NCBI GenBank assembly: GCA_019239915.1
Contig: JAFAZF010000003.1
Span: 62,001 to 126,000, forward strand
DNA: 64,000 nt
Source of the DNA: Sphingomonadaceae bacterium
GTDB taxonomy: Bacteria; Pseudomonadota; Alphaproteobacteria; Sphingomonadales; Sphingomonadaceae
Direction: 5' to 3'
How positions within the stretch are numbered: the first letter of the stretch is position 1; each line of letters begins with the position of its first letter. The notes below the pieces were generated by a model. That model ran no database searches. It was not told where the DNA came from and saw only the letters and a list, made by a program, of their open reading frames with translations. Shown here piece after piece: positions 42,377 to 48,909 of the stretch. The position numbers and the translations under genes were made by a program.

Positions 42377-43131
42377 CCACCCCGCAACGCCTCCAGCGCC
42401 TCGGCCTGCCGCGCGGGGACGGCGACCAGCGCCGCCGCCTCCTCGCCCGCTTCGCCGGCGAGCATCGTCTTCGGCGTCGCATCGGCGACGACGACACCCT
42501 TCGCCATCACCACGATGCGATCGGCCATCAGCAGCGCCTCGGCCATGTCGTGCGTCACCATGATCGTGGTGAGCTCGAGCCGATCGTGGAGATCGCGATA
42601 GCCGCGCGCGAGCGCGTCGCGCGTCACCGGATCGAGCGCGCCGAACGGCTCGTCGAGCAGCATCAGCGAGGCACCGCCCGCCAGCGCGCGCGCGACGCCC
42701 ACGCGCTGCCGCTGCCCGCCGGAGAGCTGCGCAGGCATCCGCGCCGCATAGTCGCGCGGCAGCCCGACGCGCTCGAGTTCCGCACCGACATCGGGCGCGG
42801 CACCGCCGCCGATCCGCGCGGCGATGGCGATATTCTCCGCGACGCTCATGTGCGGAAACAGCCCGACATCCTGGAAGACATAGCCGATGCCGCGCCGAAC
42901 CGCCGGTGCGGAGATTCCCGCGACGTCGCGCCCGTCGATCGATATGCGGCCTTCGTCGGGGATCACGAGCCGGTTGACCATGCGCAGCAGCGTCGACTTG
43001 CCCGCGCCCGATCCGCCGACCAGCGCGACGAAGCTGCCGCCGGCGATCTCAAGCGTCACGCCCGCGACCGCGGTGCCGCCGCCGTAGCGCTTGACGACGT
43101 CCTCAAAGGTGACCGACCGGCTCACGCTCAT
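42373..43131 (-). CDS. ABC transporter ATP-binding protein (ProV/OpuCA-like)
   Basis: The 252-residue ATPase has Walker A GGSGAGKST, Q-loop FQDVGLFPHMSV, signature LSGGQRQRVGVARAL, Walker B SLMLLDEP, D-loop FGALDPVTR and switch His in VTHDMAEAL. The FPHMSVAENIAI segment is typical of osmoprotectant importers. It lacks the C-terminal CBS pair of ProV/OpuCA that senses ionic strength, so regulation by osmolarity is not indicated. It is the first gene of the two-gene unit with the permease/binding-protein fusion 135 bases downstream. Confidence 0.92.
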   Translation of the reverse strand: MSVSRSVTFEDVVKRYGGGTAVAGVTLEIAGGSFVALVGGSGAGKSTLLRMVNRLVIPDEGRISIDGRDVAGISAPAVRRGIGYVFQDVGLFPHMSVAENIAIAARIGGGAAPDVGAELERVGLPRDYAARMPAQLSGGQRQRVGVARALAGGASLMLLDEPFGALDPVTRDALARGYRDLHDRLELTTIMVTHDMAEALLMADRIVVMAKGVVVADATPKTMLAGEAGEEAAALVAVPARQAEALEALRGG

Positions 43132-43170
43132 ACTGTCGCGGGCGCGGAGGGCGAGGTCAAATCATCCCAA

Positions 43171-43255
43171 CCCGTTCGCGCTGAGCCTGTCGAAGCCTTG
43201 TCCTTTTTGGCTGCTGCGAGAAAAGAACGGCCCCTGGACAAGCTCAGGGCGAACG
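43171..43255. repeat. Family A palindromic repeat (copy A4)
   Basis: CCGTTCGCGCTGAGCCTGTC to GACAAGCTCAGGGCGAACGG, with inner arms CTTGTCCTTTTT and AAAAGAACGG. It separates the ABC ATPase gene from the J-domain gene, both on the minus strand. Confidence 0.82.
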
Positions 43256-43266
43256 GTCGAGGCTGG

Positions 43267-43797
43267 TTAGCCCGCCGCCCGCCGCTCGTCCGCCGTCCGC
43301 AGCACCTCATAGGCGGCCTGCACTTCGCGGAAGCGCTGTGCCGCCTCCGGATCGCCGGGGCGGAGATCGGGATGGTTGGCCTTGGCGAGGATGCGCCAGG
43401 CGTCGCGGATTTGCTCCGTCGTCGCGTCCGCCTCGAGGCCGAGCGCATCGAGCGCGCGCATCTCGTCGCGCGAGCGGCTACCGTCGCCGGGCCCCGCCCA
43501 CTTATAGTGGGAGGACTGGCGGAAGCCGCCCGCGTCGCGGCGCTCGTTCGCCTCGCGCTCGGCCGCTTCCTCGGCGGAGAGGCCTTCGAAATAATTCCAG
43601 TTGCGGTTGTATTCGGCGGCGTGCGCCTCGCAGAAATACCAGCGTTCGCGGCTGTTGGGCGATTTGGGGGCGGGGCGATCGCCCGGCTCCTCGCAGCCGT
43701 GACGGTCGCACAGGCGCACGCGTGTCGCGCCGCGCTCGCTGCCGTAGCCGCGCCAGCGGGGGAAGCCCCAGTCGTTCGAACGGGATTGCTTGGCCAT
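43267..43797 (-). CDS. J-domain (DnaJ-like) protein
   Basis: The 176-residue protein starts MAKQSRSNDWGFPRWRGYGS. Residues about 28-75 include CDRHGCEEPGDR and FCEAHAAEYN, a possible metal-binding Cys/His cluster. The C-terminal J domain (about 113-172) has LDALGLEADATTEQIRDAWR and the catalytic HPD in AKANHPDLRPGD, so it can stimulate DnaK. Type C (J domain only at one end) and cytoplasmic. It is widespread in alphaproteobacteria with unknown client. Confidence 0.87.
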   Translation of the reverse strand: MAKQSRSNDWGFPRWRGYGSERGATRVRLCDRHGCEEPGDRPAPKSPNSRERWYFCEAHAAEYNRNWNYFEGLSAEEAAEREANERRDAGGFRQSSHYKWAGPGDGSRSRDEMRALDALGLEADATTEQIRDAWRILAKANHPDLRPGDPEAAQRFREVQAAYEVLRTADERRAAG

Positions 43798-43873
43798 GAG
43801 AGAGCGGATGTAGCGTGCCGTGCGCGGCTTTGCGATGACGGATGCGACAGGATTCGCGTGCGAAAGCCGAGCC

Positions 43874-43953
43874 GTGCTCCGGCGAAAGCAGGAGCTCAGG
43901 ATTATCGGCGGCGACGCGTGCGGTGCTCGGCTCGTGCGTTCGCGGGAGCCCAT
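43874..43953. repeat. Family D palindromic repeat (copy D3, degenerate)
   Basis: GTGCTCCGGCGAAAGCAGGAGC and, 45 bases on, GTGCGTTCGCGGGAGCCC match the D1 arms with several changes. It lies in the 172-base gap between the J-domain gene and the DUF1275 gene. Confidence 0.5.
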
Positions 43954-43969
43954 GATCTTCCGGCTTTCG

Positions 43970-44587
43970 CTAGCGCCACCACCGCCACAGCGCGAGCAGC
44001 AACGCGGCGATAGCCGGCGCCTCGAGCGCGGTGCCGCCATAGCCGCTGTCCGCCGCCGCGCCCGCCGTCGCCCCGGCGACGAAGGCGAGCCACAGCGCGA
44101 TGTCGAGCCAGGGCAGCGGATCGCCGCGGCGCGCGAAGCCGGTGCCGATGCGCACCAGCGTGCCGGTCATGTAGGTGATGCCGACGCCCGATCCGTCGGG
44201 GCGCATGAACACCGTATTCGCGATCCCCATCGCCAGCGCCATCAGCGGCGGCGCGTAGCCGTAGCGACCGTGGCCGTAGAGCGCCGCCGCGATCGCGAGC
44301 AGCACCGCCTGGATCGAGAGCAGCACCGGCGCGCGCCGCGTGCCGAACCTCTCGCCGATCAGGTTGCCCGCCGCGACGCCGCCGACAAACAGGATGACGA
44401 GCCCGAAGGCGAAGCGGGCGAGTGGCCATTGCGATTGCCCGAGCGCGACGCCGAGCCGCGTCGAGTTGCCGCTCATGAACGAGACGAAGAAGCCGCCGAG
44501 CTCGAGCCAGGCGATCGCGTCGACGCAGCCGGCGATCGCGGCGAGCACCAGCGCGGCAACACGGTCGTCGGGGCGCTGCGAGAGCAT
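43970..44587 (-). CDS. DUF1275 (YoaK) family membrane protein
   Basis: The 205-residue protein starts MLSQRPDDRVAALVLAAIAG and has about six membrane helices. DUF1275 signatures include CVDAIAWLELGGFFVSFMSGNSTRLG (quoted in part) and TYMTGTLVRIGTGF. Members are inner-membrane proteins of unknown transport or sensory role. The longer open frame to 45016 would run through the RNase P RNA gene and was rejected. Confidence 0.85.
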   Translation of the reverse strand: MLSQRPDDRVAALVLAAIAGCVDAIAWLELGGFFVSFMSGNSTRLGVALGQSQWPLARFAFGLVILFVGGVAAGNLIGERFGTRRAPVLLSIQAVLLAIAAALYGHGRYGYAPPLMALAMGIANTVFMRPDGSGVGITYMTGTLVRIGTGFARRGDPLPWLDIALWLAFVAGATAGAAADSGYGGTALEAPAIAALLLALWRWWR

Positions 44588-44645
44588 GGGAGGCTCGCTA
44601 AAGGGTTTCGGCGGCGCTGAAAAGGCGGCCGGTCGGGTGCCGCAG

Positions 44646-44743
44646 CATGTTCCCCTCCCTGGAAGAGAGGGGTTAGGGTGGGTAGGCTGGCGAGGTGGGC
44701 CGGCGAACGCGACCCACCTCCGACCCCTCCCTTCCAGGGAGCG
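44646..44743. repeat. Family B CT-rich inverted repeat (copy B3)
   Basis: TTCCCCTCCCTGGAAGAGAG at one end and CCCCTCCCTTCCAGGGAGCG at the other, with GGTGGGTAGG and ACCCACCTCC inside. It lies just past the 3' end of rnpB (minus strand), where its CTCCCT-GGAA-GGGAG hairpin could end the transcript. Confidence 0.6.
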
Positions 44744-44755
44744 GAGAAACAATTG

Positions 44756-45122
44756 CCAGAGGGTCTGTAAGCCGGGTTCTGTCCGTTCCCGCCTGCGCGG
44801 GAACTGGGCGACCATTCCTCTAGGCGGCGGATCGCTCCGCCGCTCCAGCAACCAACCCGGACCGCCGACCGGAGACAGGCCATGCGCGGTCCCTGTTCGG
44901 TCTTGCTCCCGGTGGGGTTTGCCGTGCCGCCCCCGTTGCCGGGCGCGCGGTGCGCTCTTGCCGCACCGGTTCGACCTGACCGTGCCGAAGCGACGGCGGT
45001 GTGTTTTCTGTGGCACTGTCCCTGGGGTCGCCCCCGCCGGCCGTTAACCGGCACCGTGTCTCTCCGGAGCCCGGACTTTCCTCGCCTCCCGCAAAGGAGC
45101 CGCGGCCGCCCGACCCTCTGGC
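44756..45122 (-). ncRNA. rnpB: RNase P RNA, bacterial type A
   Basis: The minus strand begins CCAGAGGGTCGGGCGGCCGC, continues with GAGGAAAGTCCGGGCTCC (the universal P4-proximal GAGGAAAGUCC) and ends with ACAGAACCCGGCTTACAGAC and CCTCTGG, which pairs with the 5' end to form P1. ACAGAA and the GGGTCTGT complement are also diagnostic. At about 367 nt the length fits alphaproteobacterial type A RNA. It is the ribozyme that removes tRNA 5' leaders. A matching promoter lies directly upstream, and several apparent ORFs over this stretch are artefacts. Confidence 0.96.
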
Positions 45123-45129
45123 GGGGCGA

Positions 45130-45157
45130 GGGATACGCCAGTTGAGATATTTCTCAA
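45130..45157 (-). promoter_or_regulatory. rnpB promoter (sigma-70 type)
   Basis: On the minus strand TTGAGA (45157-45152) is followed after 16 bases by TATCCC (45135-45130), placing the start seven to eight bases downstream at the P1 end of rnpB. The -35 box is half of a perfect palindrome, TTGAGAAATATCTCAA (45142-45157). Confidence 0.6.
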
Positions 45158-45160
45158 ACT

Positions 45161-45277
45161 CCGTTCGCCCTGGCAGCCGCTGAGCGCAGTCGAAGCGGCG
45201 ACCGTCGCAGGGCAAGCGCTTGCGGCCGCACTTCGACTGCGGCTTCGACAAGCTCAGCCTCCGCTCAGCACGAACGG
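45161..45277. repeat. Family A palindromic repeat, enlarged (copy A5)
   Basis: CCGTTCGCCC and CGCTGAGCGCAGTCGAAGCG at one end, CTTCGACAAGCTCAGC and CGAACGG at the other, with an extra 30-base GC-rich insert (GCGCTTGCGGCCGC). It fills the gap between the rnpB promoter and the amidase gene stop. Confidence 0.72.
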
Positions 45278-45299
45278 CACGGTATCTGGGAGGGGGCGG

Positions 45300-46013
45300 T
45301 CACTTCTCCCCCGTCGCCCTTGCCGCGGCGGCCTTGTCGCCACCGGTCAGCAGCGAGAGCAGGATGGCGCGGGTTTGGCCGCAGATCACGCCATCGATCT
45401 TCTCCGGACGGAAGCGGCGCTGGAAGGCGCGCACCGCCGCCTCTGTGTCGGTCACTTCATAGCCGAAGCGCTCGAGCGCGAGCAGGAAGCCGGCGTCGTC
45501 CCACAGCGGATCGACGAGATATTTGTGCGGCCGCGGCAGCGCGAGGCGAACGGCGGCGAGCCGTTCCCAGTCGAACAGCTCGCCCGGGTCCATCTTGCGC
45601 GCCGGCGCGACGTCGGAGTGGCCGACGATGTTGCCGCGCGTGATGCCGTGGCGCCCGACGATCTCGTTCATCAGCGGCATCAGCGCCGACATCTGCGCCT
45701 CGGGAAAGGCGCGGTAGCCCCATTCGTGGCCGGGGTTGACCAGCTCGATGCCGATGCTGGCGGAGTTGACGTCGTCGATGCCGCGCCAGTGCGAGCGGCC
45801 GGCATGCCAGGCGCGGTGCGCCTCGTCGACGAGGCCGAAGACGCGTCCATCCTCCTCGATCAGATAATGGGCCGAGACCTTGGCCTCCGGATCGCGCAGC
45901 CGCGCGAGCGCGGAGGGCCCGTCCTGCATGCCGGTATAGTGCAGCACGATGATCGTGATCGGCAGCGTGCGCGCGTCGAAGTTCGGCGAGGGCGCCGCGA
46001 TCGGATCGGTCAT
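45300..46013 (-). CDS. N-acetylmuramoyl-L-alanine amidase (Amidase_2, AmiD-like)
   Basis: The 237-residue protein has the zinc amidase fold of the N-acetylmuramoyl-L-alanine amidase/PGRP family: first zinc His in IIVLHYTGM, SAHYLIEEDG, AWHAGRSHW, SIGIELVNPGHE and the GHSDVAPARKMDPG segment (second His and Asp). A PG_binding_1-like region (about 175-230: TEAAVRAFQRRFRPEKIDG) follows, as in AmiD. It cleaves the lactyl-L-Ala bond of peptidoglycan or its fragments. No signal peptide is visible, so it may recycle anhydro-muropeptides in the cytoplasm like AmpD. Confidence 0.92.
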   Translation of the reverse strand: MTDPIAAPSPNFDARTLPITIIVLHYTGMQDGPSALARLRDPEAKVSAHYLIEEDGRVFGLVDEAHRAWHAGRSHWRGIDDVNSASIGIELVNPGHEWGYRAFPEAQMSALMPLMNEIVGRHGITRGNIVGHSDVAPARKMDPGELFDWERLAAVRLALPRPHKYLVDPLWDDAGFLLALERFGYEVTDTEAAVRAFQRRFRPEKIDGVICGQTRAILLSLLTGGDKAAAARATGEK

Positions 46014-46055
46014 GTGCGCGCTATAGGCCGATCGCCGCTGCGGGCACAGCCTAGG

Positions 46056-46910
46056 TTAGGCCGCGCGCCCGGCAGCGCCGGATCGGGAGAGATCGAGACG
46101 CGGCCGGTAGAGCCCGCGCGCCTCGTAGTCGGAGACGAAGGCGTCGCTGTTGCCGATCACGGTTTCGCCGGCGCCGAGCATCAGCACGCCATCGGGCGCG
46201 ATCGCGCCGGCCAGCCGCCCGAGCACGAGCCGGCGGACGTCGCCCGAGAAATAGAGCAGCACGTTGCGGCAGAGGATCAGATCGAACAGGCCGAGCGGCG
46301 GCTGCTCGACGAGGTTGTGCGCCTGGAAGCGGACCATGCGCCGGATCGCGGGATCGATACGCCACTGCTCGCCTTCCTTGCGGAAATAGCGAAGCATCCG
46401 CCGCACCGGCAGTCCGCGCTGGATCTCGAGCTGCGAGTATAGGCCCTCGCGCGCGCGGTCGATCGCGCTGTGCGAGACGTCGCTCGCGAGGATGTCGACC
46501 GTCCAGCCGTCCCACAGCCGCGGCATGTCGGCGATCAGCATCGCGAGGCTGTAGGCTTCCTGGCCGGTCGAGCAGGCGGCGCACCAGATCCGCAGCCGCC
46601 GGGTCGTCTCACCGCGCGCGTGGCGGAGGCGGCCGAGGCCTTTCTGCTCGAGCAGATCGAACGCGGCGACGTCGCGGAAGAAGAAGGTTTCGTTGTTGAG
46701 CAGCGCGTCGACGACGATGTCGGCGAGATGCGGCTCGCCGCCGCGCACGAGATGGTCGACGAAGCCGTCGAGCGTTTCGATGCCGCGCGCCTTCATCAGC
46801 GGCCGCAGCTCGGTTTCGATCCGCCAGCGGCGGCCCTGGCCGAGCTGCTGGCCCGAGCGCGTCTCGAGCATGCCGGCAAGGATACGGACGGCGCCGTCGC
46901 TTATCTCCAC
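46056..46910 (-). CDS. cheR: Chemotaxis protein methyltransferase CheR
   Basis: The 284-residue protein has an N-terminal CheR helical domain (GQQLGQGRRWRIETELRPLM) and a SAM-binding C-terminal domain (LRIWCAACSTGQEAYSLAML, ILASDVSHSAIDRAREGLYS, FDLILCRNVLLYF). NNETFFFRD matches the NET-F-RD substrate motif. It methylates glutamates on chemoreceptors. Its start overlaps the CheB stop by ten bases. Confidence 0.95.
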   Translation of the reverse strand: MEISDGAVRILAGMLETRSGQQLGQGRRWRIETELRPLMKARGIETLDGFVDHLVRGGEPHLADIVVDALLNNETFFFRDVAAFDLLEQKGLGRLRHARGETTRRLRIWCAACSTGQEAYSLAMLIADMPRLWDGWTVDILASDVSHSAIDRAREGLYSQLEIQRGLPVRRMLRYFRKEGEQWRIDPAIRRMVRFQAHNLVEQPPLGLFDLILCRNVLLYFSGDVRRLVLGRLAGAIAPDGVLMLGAGETVIGNSDAFVSDYEARGLYRPRLDLSRSGAAGRAA

Positions 46911-48028
46911 GGGCCGGCTCCCGAGGCGATGTCGGCGCGCAGCCGGACATGCCCCGCTAGCGCGCCCGGCGCGGCGACGAGGCTCGCCAGTCCGGCCGTC
47001 GCGACCGCGCCGGGCATGCCCCAGATCACTGCGCTCTCGGCATCCTGCGCGAGCACCTCGCCGCCCGCGGCGATCACGACGGCGGCGCCGATCGCGCCGT
47101 CGCGTCCCATGCCGCTCAGGATGACCGCAATGCCATGCGCGCCGAAGCAGCGTGCCACCGCCTCGAGCATCGGATCGACCGACGGCAGGCAGGCGGACGG
47201 CGCCGGCGCCTGATCGAGCCGGACGCGGACCTCACCGCCGCTGCGGGCGAGCCCGAGATGCGCATCGCCCGGCGCCACCAGTATCTCGCCGGCGCGCAGC
47301 TGCATGCCTTCGCGAGCGACCGCGGCGGGTCGGCCGGAAAGATCCCGCAGCTGCGCCGCGAAGAAACGCATGAACGGTGCCGGCAGGTGCTGCGTCACCA
47401 GGATGGGTGCCGTGAAGCTTGGCGGGAGCGCCTTGAGGAAGGCGGTGAGTGCGGGCAGGCCGCCGGTCGAGGCGCCGATCGCGAGGCACTCGATCGGCCC
47501 GGCGACGCTCGGGCGCAGCTTGAATGACGCTTCGGCCTGGCGGCGGCGCGCGATGCGCTTGGCGCCGCGCTCGGCATGGCCGATGCGGAGGAGCTTGTCG
47601 GCGAGCAGGTCGGCGAAGCGGCCGCCGAAGCCGCCGCCGAGCGAGGTCGGCTTGGGCAGCGTGTCGGAGGCGCCGAGTTCGAGCGCGCGCAGGCAGGCCT
47701 CGGCGCCCTCCTCGGCGATCGCCGATACGATGAGGACATGCGCGCCGTCGCCGCGGGCGATGATCTCGGGAAGCGCGGTCAGGCCATCGGTGCCCGGCAT
47801 GGCGACGTCGAGCAGCACGATGTCGACGCTGGTCTTGTCGAGCAGCGCGAGCGCCTGCGCCACGCCGGAGGCGGTGCCCACCACCTCGAACTCGTTCCGC
47901 CCGGCGATCGCGCGCGCCAGGATCGACCGTGCGACGATCGAATCGTCGACGATCAGCAGTCGGAGCGGGCGGAGCGTGACGGGTCGCGCCCCGTCGCGGG
48001 CATCGCGTCGCGGTGCCGTTCCCGGCAT
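46901..48028 (-). CDS. cheB: Chemotaxis protein-glutamate methylesterase/deamidase CheB
   Basis: The 375-residue protein has an N-terminal receiver domain (LLIVDDSIVARS, phospho-acceptor D74 in VLLDVAMPG, K126 in LPKP) and the methylesterase domain with S187 (IGASTGG), H214 (VTQHLP) and D310 (GMGRDG) as the catalytic triad. The linker of residues 145-175 is Arg-rich. It removes methyl groups from receptors when phosphorylated by CheA. It follows cheY by ten bases. Confidence 0.96.
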   Translation of the reverse strand: MPGTAPRRDARDGARPVTLRPLRLLIVDDSIVARSILARAIAGRNEFEVVGTASGVAQALALLDKTSVDIVLLDVAMPGTDGLTALPEIIARGDGAHVLIVSAIAEEGAEACLRALELGASDTLPKPTSLGGGFGGRFADLLADKLLRIGHAERGAKRIARRRQAEASFKLRPSVAGPIECLAIGASTGGLPALTAFLKALPPSFTAPILVTQHLPAPFMRFFAAQLRDLSGRPAAVAREGMQLRAGEILVAPGDAHLGLARSGGEVRVRLDQAPAPSACLPSVDPMLEAVARCFGAHGIAVILSGMGRDGAIGAAVVIAAGGEVLAQDAESAVIWGMPGAVATAGLASLVAAPGALAGHVRLRADIASGAGPWR

Positions 48029-48038
48029 GGCATGCGCC

Positions 48039-48407
48039 TCAGGCGACGCCGACCAGCTGGAGCTTGTTCTCGAGCGTCTCGCGGTCGAACGGCTTCATCA
48101 CATATTCGTCGGCGCCGGCGTCGATCGCCGCGCGGATGTGCGCCATACCGTTCTCGGTGGTGCAGAAGACGACCTTGGGCCGCGACGGCAGCTCGGTCTG
48201 ACCCAGCGCGCGCAGGAACTCCATCCCGCTCATCACCGGCATGTTCCAGTCGAGCAGTACGACGTCGGGCGGGGTCGCCTGACAATGTTCGAGCGCCTCC
48301 TGGCCGTCGCCGGCCTCGGCGACCTCGAAGTCGAGCGTCTCCAGAATGTGGCGCGCGACCTTGCGGATCACCTTGCTATCGTCGACTACCAGGCAGGTCT
48401 TCATCAT
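48039..48407 (-). CDS. cheY: Chemotaxis response regulator CheY
   Basis: The 122-residue single receiver domain has D9/D10 (acidic pocket), phospho-acceptor D53 in LLDWNMPVMSG, T83/T84 in FCTTENG and K105 in VMKPFD. It carries the phosphate from CheA to the flagellar motor or to another target. It lies between cheW (64-base gap) and cheB. Confidence 0.95.
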   Translation of the reverse strand: MMKTCLVVDDSKVIRKVARHILETLDFEVAEAGDGQEALEHCQATPPDVVLLDWNMPVMSGMEFLRALGQTELPSRPKVVFCTTENGMAHIRAAIDAGADEYVMKPFDRETLENKLQLVGVA

Positions 48408-48471
48408 GTCCTCGCGGATCGCGTTTGAGCGTTGGATAGCGGTTCGGCGTAACGGCTCGGTTAACGGCGCC

Positions 48472-48906
48472 TCAGGCAGCGCGCGCGGCGGGGCCGGCGA
48501 CGAGGGCGGCGGGATCGATCAGCAGCAGCAGCGCGCCGTCATGCTCGAGCGCACCGACGGCGATCTCTCTCCAGCCCGCTGCCAGCCGCCCGCGCACCGG
48601 CGCCGGCTGCGCGCCGATCGCGGCGACGTCGTCGATCGCATCGACGAGGAGGCCGTAGAGGTGGCCCTCCACCGTCGCGATGATCGCCGGCATCAGGGCG
48701 CCGCGCTCGATTCGGCCGACGCCGAGCGCGGCGTGCGTGTCGATCACGGTGAGCACGCGCGAGCGCAGCGCGGCGAGCCCGGCGACATGCGCCGGCGCGC
48801 GCGGCACCGGTGCCAGCGCCTCGAGCTCGACGACCGATTCGACCGCCGTCGCGTCGAAGGCGACGCGCTGGCCGGCGATGCGGGCGAGAAGATGCAGCCT
48901 TTCCAT
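48472..48906 (-). CDS. cheW: Chemotaxis coupling protein CheW
   Basis: The 144-residue protein fits the CheW SH3-like double barrel: LLARIAGQRVAFDATAVESV, VAGLAALRSRVLTVIDTHAA, GLLVDAIDDVAAIG and LLLLIDPAALV. It is Ala-rich and diverged, and the receptor-binding region is hard to align by eye. It follows cheA by three bases, and position and length support the call. It links chemoreceptors to CheA. Confidence 0.85.
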   Translation of the reverse strand: MERLHLLARIAGQRVAFDATAVESVVELEALAPVPRAPAHVAGLAALRSRVLTVIDTHAALGVGRIERGALMPAIIATVEGHLYGLLVDAIDDVAAIGAQPAPVRGRLAAGWREIAVGALEHDGALLLLIDPAALVAGPAARAA

Positions 48907-48909
48907 CGC

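Noticed and set aside
44820-45251. Apparent coding frames over the rnpB region, on both strands
   Set aside because: The stretch is RNase P RNA with diagnostic conserved segments.
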